Below are positions 55,304-64,000 of a stretch of DNA of 64,000 nt, piece by piece. Origin of the DNA: Gammaproteobacteria bacterium (lineage in GTDB: Bacteria > Pseudomonadota > Gammaproteobacteria > Steroidobacterales > Steroidobacteraceae). The stretch is from contig JAQGOC010000363.1 in assembly GCA_028293805.1 (NCBI GenBank), forward strand, positions 61,308-125,307, in the 5' to 3' direction. Numbering within the stretch: the stretch's first letter is position 1; each line of letters begins with the position of its first letter. Below the pieces are notes generated by a model that was not told where the DNA came from, made no database searches, and worked only from the letters and a program-made list of their open reading frames with translations. The position numbers and the translations under genes were made by a program.

Positions 55304-56545
55304 ATGCACTGGCCAACGCTTCTATTCATCGCGGCAGTCATCGGCAGTACCGCGCTCGAGCTGTGGCTCTCGCAACGGCAGATTGCTGCGGTCGCCGGTC
55401 ATCGCGATCGAGTGCCCGAGCCTTTTGCAGATGCCGTGTCCGCCGGGGATCACGCGAAAGCAGCGGACTACACGATCGCAAAAGCCCGCTTGGGACGTAT
55501 CGCGGAAATCGTAAACGTTGCCGTAATCCTCGGCCTCACGGTAGGCGGTGGAATCGCCGCCATAGACGCTCTCTGGCGCCGCACGGGCTGGACCCAACCC
55601 TGGCTGGGCGCCGTCGTCATCGCAAGCGTGTTCTGCCTCACCGGCATCATCAACCTGCCGCTCTCCCTATGGAGCACATTCAAGCTCGAGGCCCGGTTCG
55701 GGTTCAACCGCACGACTCCGGCTCTGTTTTTCGCCGACCTCGGCAAGAGCCTGTTGCTGGCTCTGGTGCTGGGAACTCCGCTGCTGCTAGCAACCCTGAC
55801 GCTCATGGAACGGGCCGGGCAGTGGTGGTGGGTGTGGGCCTGGGCTCTATGGCTCGCAGTGCTGTTCTTCATGACCTGGGCATTCCCCGCCTTCATAGCG
55901 CCGCTGTTCAACAAGTTCTCCCCACTGAAGGACGAGATCCTCGAGCGCCGGATCGAAGCCCTGCTCACGCGCTGCGGGTTCGCCTCAAAGGGTGTTTTCG
56001 TGGTGGACAATTCGCGGCGCTCCTCGCACGGCAACGCCTACTTCACCGGAATAGGCCGGCACAAGCGGATCGTATTCTTTGACACGCTGCTCGAGCGCCT
56101 CGGGCATCCCGAGGTCGAAGCGGTCCTGGCGCACGAGCTGGGCCACTTCCAGCTCAAACACGTGCGCAAACGCCTGCTGGTCTCGATCGCCACGACTTTC
56201 GCAGGCCTCGCCCTGCTCGGCTGGCTGGCCACGCAGCCGACGTTCTACGCAGCCCTTGGCGTCCCGCTACCCTCGACGCACGCAGCCCTGCTGCTGTTCA
56301 TTCTCGTCGCGCCCGTATTCACCTTCTTCGCCACGCCGCTCGGCTCTTTCTGGTCACGCCGCCACGAATTCGAAGCCGACCACTTCGCCGCCCAACACGC
56401 AAGCGCCCGCGAGCTGGCCGCCGCCCTCGTAAAGCTCTACCGCGACAACGCCAGCACCCTCACCCCCGATGCGCTCTACGCCGCCTTTCACTACTCCCAC
56501 CCGCCTGCCCTGGAACGCATCACCCGCCTCCGCGCCGCTTCCTAA
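55304..56545 (+). CDS. M48 family (Ste24/CAAX prenyl-protease-like) membrane metallopeptidase
   Basis: FDTLLERLGHPEVEAVLAHELGHFQLKHVRK (HExxH), RRHEFEADHFAA. Confidence 0.93.
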   Translation: MHWPTLLFIAAVIGSTALELWLSQRQIAAVAGHRDRVPEPFADAVSAGDHAKAADYTIAKARLGRIAEIVNVAVILGLTVGGGIAAIDALWRRTGWTQPWLGAVVIASVFCLTGIINLPLSLWSTFKLEARFGFNRTTPALFFADLGKSLLLALVLGTPLLLATLTLMERAGQWWWVWAWALWLAVLFFMTWAFPAFIAPLFNKFSPLKDEILERRIEALLTRCGFASKGVFVVDNSRRSSHGNAYFTGIGRHKRIVFFDTLLERLGHPEVEAVLAHELGHFQLKHVRKRLLVSIATTFAGLALLGWLATQPTFYAALGVPLPSTHAALLLFILVAPVFTFFATPLGSFWSRRHEFEADHFAAQHASARELAAALVKLYRDNASTLTPDALYAAFHYSHPPALERITRLRAAS

Positions 56546-58272
56546 CGTGCCGGCGGAACGTAATACAAATCGATCGTCTTCCCAACCCGCTCCACGGGCG
56601 TATACGCATCGAGCCACGCATACCCCGCCAGATCATGCTCCCGCGCCAGCGCCGATATCGCGATCCATCCGGTCGCCGGATGCCACGGTCGCAGAGCCGT
56701 AAACGACGGCAACGCCTCGCGTGACAGATCCGCCGTCCCCCGATAAGCAAGACTCAGGCTCGGCACCTTGATCTCAGCCACCCGCCGCTCCAGCCGCCAC
56801 AGATCCTGTCCCCAGTCGAGATCCGAATCGACCAGCACCTTCTCCGGGTGGGCCACCGCCTCGTTGAAATACGGCAGATAGTCAGGATTCGCTCTCCACA
56901 GCGTACTGATCTGCCATCCCACCAGGCCCAGGACGACCACAGTTCCGAGCACCGCGACAGACCGATGAGGCGTATCACTCAGCGCGCGCCAGGCAACAGT
57001 CACCGCATGCGCGCCCCCGAGGGCCAGCAAGGGATAGAGAACCAGAACGTGCCGGATCCCGATATTGATGTGACTGAACAGGCTCGCGAACGCGAGAATA
57101 GTCAGAAACAACAACGCAGGCGCCAGCCGCCAGCCATCCCTTGCCCGCCAACCCTCGCGCGCGAACAGCACGATGCCCACGGGCCCCGTGGCCAGCAGCG
57201 GCAATGGCGTCTTGGCGGCTAATGCGACCAGATAGAAATACCACCACCCCGTCGCCTTCACCCGCCCGAGCAAAAAAGACAAATGGCCGGTGTCGTTGTG
57301 CGCCTTGAGGGCCACGATGCCTTCGACGAAGCCCTTCATCGGCCGGGGCAGCCAGAGATGGCCGAGCAAGGCACCCGCGTCGTGAGACAGCCCGTGCTGT
57401 TGGAAGAGATAGCTCACGGCCCAATCGAAACGGTGGAGGACCCCATTCGCACTGGGAGACCGCACGCCATACGCGATGAAGATCGGCACCAGAGCCACGA
57501 TTGCCACCACGGCGAGGCCGCCAACTCTCCTGCCAGTCGTGGCGGTCAACGACCCAGCCGCTGCCGGCTGCCCCCGCCCTCCCGAACGAAGAGCGAGGTT
57601 CGTGCCCGCCAACACCACCAGCCCCAGCAGCAGAAACGGAATGGCCGAGAACTTCGTTCCCACCGCCAACCCGGCGGTGATCCCGAAGAACAACGCATCG
57701 CGCCACCACCCACTGCCAAGCCAACACTGCAGCGCATACAGAGCCAGCAGCGTGGTCGCCGCAGCCGGCACATCCAGCGTGGCCAGAGCCGCGTGCCCCA
57801 GCACAGGTGGAACACAGGCGAGCAGCAAAACCGCCAGCAGCGCTTCACCCGCGGACGCCGTCAGCCGTCTCGCCCAAAGCCAGGTCGCGAACAGCAACAG
57901 CGGCAGAAACGGCAACGTGCCCAGCCGTGCGAGCGTGAGATAAAGGCCGTAGTGCCCACCGGTGTAGAGGATGTCGATCCCTTCCTGCGTCCCGTCAGGC
58001 GGCGGCGTGCCAAACGACCGGGCGCCGGCCAGGTACGGCCCGAGCGCAATGAGCGCCCGTACGATCGGCGGATGCTCGGTGTCGTATTCGTACTTGCCCC
58101 GGTCGAGGAGCTCGACACCGGCGGCCAGGTGCTCGGGCTCGTCCCAGGTGTTGGAAAATACGCGCCACGTGCTCGCTGAGAGCAGGCACGCCGCGAGAAT
58201 GAGCACGGCCAAAGCAATACGCGTGGCGGGCGCAAGTGCGGGCGCCGAACGTTCCGTCGGGGTCGTCTTCAT
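56542..58272 (-). CDS. Glycosyltransferase family 39 (PMT/ArnT-like) membrane protein
   Basis: TWDEPEHLAAGVELLDRGKYEYDTEHPPIVRAL; multi-TM; NIGIRHVLVLYPLLALGG. Confidence 0.85.
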   Translation of the reverse strand: MKTTPTERSAPALAPATRIALAVLILAACLLSASTWRVFSNTWDEPEHLAAGVELLDRGKYEYDTEHPPIVRALIALGPYLAGARSFGTPPPDGTQEGIDILYTGGHYGLYLTLARLGTLPFLPLLLFATWLWARRLTASAGEALLAVLLLACVPPVLGHAALATLDVPAAATTLLALYALQCWLGSGWWRDALFFGITAGLAVGTKFSAIPFLLLGLVVLAGTNLALRSGGRGQPAAAGSLTATTGRRVGGLAVVAIVALVPIFIAYGVRSPSANGVLHRFDWAVSYLFQQHGLSHDAGALLGHLWLPRPMKGFVEGIVALKAHNDTGHLSFLLGRVKATGWWYFYLVALAAKTPLPLLATGPVGIVLFAREGWRARDGWRLAPALLFLTILAFASLFSHINIGIRHVLVLYPLLALGGAHAVTVAWRALSDTPHRSVAVLGTVVVLGLVGWQISTLWRANPDYLPYFNEAVAHPEKVLVDSDLDWGQDLWRLERRVAEIKVPSLSLAYRGTADLSREALPSFTALRPWHPATGWIAISALAREHDLAGYAWLDAYTPVERVGKTIDLYYVPPAR

Positions 58273-58306
58273 GAGCGCAGGGACGCGATGGTCAGGAAGT
58301 CGGGGA

Positions 58307-58786
58307 TTATCCGGATCGCGGCGCCGGCGGGGTAGCTGGAATCGCGGGTGCCCGCCGGCGCAGTTTGCGTGAGCTCGGGCTTGCGTTGCTGGTGGCATCG
58401 AAGAGTTTTCGCGCCGCATCGATCGCCGGTCGGTTCGCTCTCGCCCACTCGGCTATCGCGACCAGCGGTCCGCGCAACGTGTGACCTAACTTCGTGAGCT
58501 CATAGTCCACGCGCGGCGGCACAGTAGGATAGACCGTGCGCGTAACGAGGCCGTCGCGTTCGAGTCCACGCAGCGTCAGGGTCAGCATGCGCTGGGATAT
58601 CCCGGCGATGGTGCGGCGAATCTCATTGAAGCGCATCGGGCCTGCGCCCCCGCAGAGCAGTTCCACGACCAGCACGGTCCACTTGTCGCCGATGCGCGCG
58701 AGCGTCTCGCTCACCAACCGGCATTCGCTGGGCAAATGCTCAGCACCCGGCTCTCCGGGGGGCGGGTTTTTGTCACTGGGTTTCAA
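58307..58786 (-). CDS. HxlR family transcriptional regulator
   Basis: LARIGDKWTVLVVELLCGGAGPMRFNEIRRTIAGISQRMLTLTLRGLERDGLVTRTVYPTVPPRVDYELT. Confidence 0.93.
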   Translation of the reverse strand: MKPSDKNPPPGEPGAEHLPSECRLVSETLARIGDKWTVLVVELLCGGAGPMRFNEIRRTIAGISQRMLTLTLRGLERDGLVTRTVYPTVPPRVDYELTKLGHTLRGPLVAIAEWARANRPAIDAARKLFDATSNASPSSRKLRRRAPAIPATPPAPRSG

Positions 58787-58834
58787 ATAAGTGCCCTCTT
58801 GCGGGTTTCCGCGGTAGTCACCATTCTACCCCAA

Positions 58835-58849
58835 GTTACGAATCGTAAC
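58835..58849. promoter_or_regulatory. Candidate HxlR operator GTTACGA-A-TCGTAAC
   Basis: 7-bp perfect inverted repeat with 1-nt centre in the divergent HxlR/azoR gap. Confidence 0.55.
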
Positions 58850-58871
58850 CAAGACACTTAAAGGAACCGTC

Positions 58872-59504
58872 ATGAGCCAAGTCCTACTGGTGACCTCGAG
58901 CCCCCGGGGTGCCGCCTCCCATTCCAGCAGGATCGCCCGCAAGCTGGCCGACCAGCTCGCCTCCGGCGATCCGCAGTCCACCGTCGTCGTCCGCGATCTC
59001 TTCCGCGACCCGCTGCCCCATATCGGCGAAGACTTCGTCACCGCTCTGGGCACTCCCGCGGAGAGCCGTACTCCGGCGCAACGCGCCGCTGTCGCCCTCT
59101 CGGACCGGCTGATTGCGGAATTGTTCACCGCGGACGTCATTGTGATCGCCTCGGCGATGATCAACTTCGGAGTCTCCTCGACCCTCAAAACCTATATCGA
59201 TAACCTGCTGCGCGCCGGCGCCACCTTCCGCTACTCGGCCGCTGGCCCGGAGGGCCTGGTGAAAGGCAAGAAGGCCTACATCGTGCAGGCTTCCGGCGGT
59301 GTGTACTCGCAAGGACCGATGCAGCCCTTCGACTTCCAGGACAGCTATCTGCGGCACGTCCTGGGCTTCATCGGGATTGCCGATGTGGAAGTCATCCGGA
59401 TGGAGGGGATCGCCTTCGGGCCCGAGGCCGCCGAAAAGGCGGTGTCCGCCGCCACGGGCAGAGTGTCGACCGTTCGTCCCCACGCGCTCGCGGCAGGGGC
59501 CTGA
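58872..59504 (+). CDS. azoR: FMN-dependent NADH-azoreductase
   Basis: VLLVTSSPRGAASHSSRIARKLADQL, SAMINFGVSSTLKTYIDNLLRAGATFRYSAAGPEGLVKGKKAYIVQASGGVY. Confidence 0.93.
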   Translation: MSQVLLVTSSPRGAASHSSRIARKLADQLASGDPQSTVVVRDLFRDPLPHIGEDFVTALGTPAESRTPAQRAAVALSDRLIAELFTADVIVIASAMINFGVSSTLKTYIDNLLRAGATFRYSAAGPEGLVKGKKAYIVQASGGVYSQGPMQPFDFQDSYLRHVLGFIGIADVEVIRMEGIAFGPEAAEKAVSAATGRVSTVRPHALAAGA

Positions 59505-59508
59505 GCCT

Positions 59509-61047
<1,539 letters not shown>

Positions 61048-61056
61048 CTACCGGCA

Positions 61057-61935
61057 TTACTTCGTGCCCGGGCGCTTGTCGGGATCCTTCAGATACTTGA
61101 AGAACTCCCCGTCCGGCGTCACGACGAGCAGGTCGCCGTCCTTGCCCAGCGAGCGCTCGTACGCCTGCAGGCTGCGATAGAAACCGTAGAACTCGGGATT
61201 CTTCGAGTAGGCGGCCGCATAAGTCTTCGTCGCGTCAGCATCACCTTCGCCGCGTATCCGCAGCGCATCGCGTTCCGCGTTGGCGAGAATCTCCGTACGT
61301 TCACGCTCGGCGGAGGCGCGGATGCGGACGCTCGCGCTCTGTCCTTCCGCGCGCAGGCGGCTCGCGATTTTCGCGAAATTCTGCTTCATGCTCTCGTACA
61401 CACGAGTGCTCACCTCGTCCGGAAGATCGATGCGCTGCACTCGCACGTCGATCAGCTCGGCGCCGAGCCCCGCGACGTTCTTGCTCGCCTGTCCGAACAT
61501 TTCCCCGGTCACCGCCGCACGTTCGGAAGAGACGATCTGCTCGAGCGTGCGCTCCGCAACCACGGTCTTGATCCCGTCTTTCACGATCTCGGCCAGGCGC
61601 TCACCCGCGAGGTCCTCGCGGCCGCCCGTTGCCTGAAAGTAGTAGGCCGGGGCCTTGACGCGCCACTTGATGTAGAAATCGACGATGAGGCCGCGGTTGT
61701 CGTTGGTGAGGAATGTCTCGCCCGTGTAGGTCTGCGACAGAATGCGGCGGTCGAACTTGACGACCTGGTCCCAGGGCCATTTTCCATGCAGGCCGGGCGA
61801 GTAGTTCGTACCCACGATGGCGCCGAACTCGGTGCGTATCGCCAGCTCCGCCTCGCTTACCGTGAACAGGGACGTCGCCGTGAGCAGGAGCGCCAGGCCG
61901 ACGGCGATGATGATTGGAAAAGCACGGGTGGGCAT
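61057..61935 (-). CDS. hflC: Protease modulator HflC
   Basis: SPHF/band-7; FTVSEAELAIRTEFGAIV, RIRASAERERTEILANAERDALRIRGEGDADATKTYAAAYSKNPEFYGFYRSLQAYE. Confidence 0.96.
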   Translation of the reverse strand: MPTRAFPIIIAVGLALLLTATSLFTVSEAELAIRTEFGAIVGTNYSPGLHGKWPWDQVVKFDRRILSQTYTGETFLTNDNRGLIVDFYIKWRVKAPAYYFQATGGREDLAGERLAEIVKDGIKTVVAERTLEQIVSSERAAVTGEMFGQASKNVAGLGAELIDVRVQRIDLPDEVSTRVYESMKQNFAKIASRLRAEGQSASVRIRASAERERTEILANAERDALRIRGEGDADATKTYAAAYSKNPEFYGFYRSLQAYERSLGKDGDLLVVTPDGEFFKYLKDPDKRPGTK

Positions 61936-63056
61936 CAGCGTTCCCCCCGCCCGCGGGCTTCGACGGTCACGGAGTCCGGCTCCTTGGACATCCCCGGGGA
62001 CGACGCATCCGACGGCTGCTCGGATTCGCGCGCGGAGCTCTTTTCCAGGAGCTTGTCGAGCGGGAGATACAGCATGTTGCCGCCAGCGGTGCCACCGGCC
62101 TTCGAATCGATCAGCACCTTGTGGGCGCGGGCGAGCACGTTCTCGATCGTGTCCATATAGAGCCGCTTGCGGGTGACGTCGGGCGCCTTCTCGTAGGCGT
62201 CCAGGAGCTGCGAGAAGCGCGAGGCCTGGCCCTCGGCGATCGCGGTCACCTGCGATTTATAGGCCTGCGCGTCCTGCTGCATGCGGGCGGCGGCGCCTTG
62301 CGCTACGGGAATGATGCTGTTGGCGTACGCCTGGGATTCCTTCGTGAACCGCTCCTGGTCCGCGAGCGCCTTGTTGGCGTCGCGCTGGGAGGGGATCACG
62401 GCTTCAGGTACCTGCACGTCGATGAGATTGACGGTGGTGACCGTGATGCCCGCGTTGTAATAGTCGAGCGTCTTCTGGATCAGCTCTTTGGTGCGACGGG
62501 TGATTTCCGGGCGGGTACCGCCCACCAGCACCTGGTCGAGCTCGCTGCGTCCGACGACTTCCCGGATGGCGGCCTCGCTCACTTCGCTCAAAGTCGCTTC
62601 CGGGTCACGCACCCGGAACAGCACCTTGATGGGATCGGTGAACTGGTATTGCACCGAGAAATGCAGCTCCACGAGATTCACGTCGGACGTGAGCACGCGC
62701 GGCTTGTAGTCGCTCGAATTGACGCTCGCGACATTCACCTTGGTGATCGTCTCGATGGGCCACGGCCAGCGCCAGCCCCAGCCCTCGTTCTTGGTGTCGA
62801 CGTACTGGCCAAAGCGCAGGATCACGCCGCGCTCGGCGGACTTCACCTGAAAGAAGCCGCTGGCCAGCCACAGCGCGATCACGACGATACCGACGATCAG
62901 CAGCAGCGAGCCGCCCTCGCCGCCCTTACCGCCCGGACGCAGCAGCGACTCGAGCTTGCGCTGCCAGTTCTTGACGCGTTCGTCGAGATCCGGACCGCCC
63001 TGGCCCGGCCGCCGTCCCCAAGGATTGTTCTGACCGCCTGGTTGATTCCACGCCAT
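61935..63056 (-). CDS. hflK: FtsH protease activity modulator HflK
   Basis: MAWNQPGGQNNPWGRRPGQGGPDLDERVKNWQRKLE; GFFQVKSAERGVILRFGQYV; overlaps hflC. Confidence 0.96.
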   Translation of the reverse strand: MAWNQPGGQNNPWGRRPGQGGPDLDERVKNWQRKLESLLRPGGKGGEGGSLLLIVGIVVIALWLASGFFQVKSAERGVILRFGQYVDTKNEGWGWRWPWPIETITKVNVASVNSSDYKPRVLTSDVNLVELHFSVQYQFTDPIKVLFRVRDPEATLSEVSEAAIREVVGRSELDQVLVGGTRPEITRRTKELIQKTLDYYNAGITVTTVNLIDVQVPEAVIPSQRDANKALADQERFTKESQAYANSIIPVAQGAAARMQQDAQAYKSQVTAIAEGQASRFSQLLDAYEKAPDVTRKRLYMDTIENVLARAHKVLIDSKAGGTAGGNMLYLPLDKLLEKSSARESEQPSDASSPGMSKEPDSVTVEARGRGER

Positions 63057-63166
63057 AAGAAATTGAGCTTAGCGCCGTGCGCTGCCTATCAAGGAATTTC
63101 AGCGCAGCTGGGTCCCACGAACCGGGCGGCACGCAACGGCGGGGGATCATGCCGCATACGTGCCAC

Positions 63167-64000
63167 TCAATTTCGCGGGGCCCGGTGGGTCGCGCTCGAG
63201 ACGGCCGTCGATTGTAGGTAGGCATCCCCGGACGCACAAGGCATATCGGCCGCCTGCACCTCCAGAATCTGCACCCCTGCGGTGCGGGCCAGGACGAGAA
63301 GCTCCGTATCCGGCAGCTCCACCACCAGCTCGATCGAGCCGTCGTCCGCGCTACGCTCTTCGCGCACGGCTTTCGCCGTGTACAGCCGTGAGCGCAGCGC
63401 ACCGGCGGATGCCGGGACGCGCAGGCGCGCGCGCCGCGCGAATCGGGCGATCCGCTCCGCAATCGACCCGGCGAGCAGATCGAGGCCCGAGCGCTGCTCG
63501 GCGGAGATCCAGACAGCGGTGACCCGGCCCTCGGCGTCGCGATCGACGCGCGGCTCCATGCTCAGCCGATCGATCTTGTTGTAGACGATGATCTGCGGGA
63601 TGGTGTTCGCGCCGATCTCTTCGAGCACGGCGTCCACCTGTGCGATGTGGTCATCGCGACGCGCGTCGCTTGCATCCACCACGTGCAACAGCAACGTCGC
63701 CTCGCGGGCCTCCGTCAATGTGGATTGGAAAGCGGCCACCAACTCGTGGGGCAACTCGCGTATGAATCCAACCGTATCGGCGGCGACCACGGCGGTGCCC
63801 CCGGGGAGCGTAATCCGACGCACCGTTGGATCCAGCGTGGCGAACAGTTGGTCGGCCACGTATGCATCCGCGCCCGTGAGCGACCGAAACAACGTCGATT
63901 TGCCCGCGTTCGTGTAGCCGACGAGAGCGAGCGAGGGAACAGGGATTTCGGCGCGCTGCTGGCGTCCCGTCTCGCGCTGCTGCTGGATCTTCTCGAGCCG
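63167..64000 (-). CDS. hflX: GTPase HflX (5' part beyond window)
   Basis: Reverse frame reads VPSLALVGYTNAGKSTLFRSLTGADAYVADQLFATLDPTVRRI, ADTVGFIRELPHELVAAFQSTL; hflX-hflK-hflC order. Confidence 0.95.
   Translation of the reverse strand, partial: RLEKIQQQRETGRQQRAEIPVPSLALVGYTNAGKSTLFRSLTGADAYVADQLFATLDPTVRRITLPGGTAVVAADTVGFIRELPHELVAAFQSTLTEAREATLLLHVVDASDARRDDHIAQVDAVLEEIGANTIPQIIVYNKIDRLSMEPRVDRDAEGRVTAVWISAEQRSGLDLLAGSIAERIARFARRARLRVPASAGALRSRLYTAKAVREERSADDGSIELVVELPDTELLVLARTAGVQILEVQAADMPCASGDAYLQSTAVSSATHRAPRN

Noticed and set aside
56542-56545. Convergent M48 and GT39 genes sharing stop-codon bases
   Set aside because: Common in compact genomes; no further significance claimed
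61914-63221. 435-aa plus-strand ORF opposite hflK
   Set aside because: Shadow of hflK

Overview
GC-rich chromosomal window, probably from a gammaproteobacterium: hflX-hflK-hflC-DUF2065-purA order at the right end. No tRNA, rRNA, CRISPR array or IS element was recognised by eye. Blocks, left to right: (1) 0-10 kb, a glycosyltransferase/glycogen-debranching pair followed by a stress/redox signalling island (HdeD-like protein, PAS kinase, triple-BON protein, Crp/Fnr-FixK-type regulator, orphan receiver, FixJ-type regulator, MEDS-PAS kinase). Three perfect TTGAC-N4-GTCAA palindromes are scattered through this block. (2) 10-34 kb, a near-complete purine nucleoside catabolism locus: secreted nucleoside hydrolase, BMP-type ABC importer, adenosine/adenine deaminase, phosphoribosyltransferase, GuaD, XdhABC, PuuD, UraH, PuuE, a UraD-allantoate amidohydrolase fusion, a GntR regulator and an extra M20 hydrolase. 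Most genes overlap by ATGA/GTGA, and the divergent promoter carries a 10-bp inverted repeat and other dyads. (3) 34-41 kb, a minus-strand chain of glycosyltransferase, UDP-galactopyranose mutase, glycosidase, ABC exporter and a RecQ helicase with a UvrD-like tail. (4) 41-47.8 kb, SDR, MltA, M14 peptidase and a class V aminotransferase. (5) 47.8-55.3 kb, a candidate quaternary-amine island: DgcA/TMADH-like flavoprotein, Rieske oxygenase, MFS, BetI-like TetR and CaiB-type CoA transferase, with a decayed sulfotransferase inside it. (6) 55-64 kb, housekeeping genes. Coordinates come from the supplied ORF track; starts were refined by reading overlaps and family N-termini. All family calls are by recognition, with no database search.
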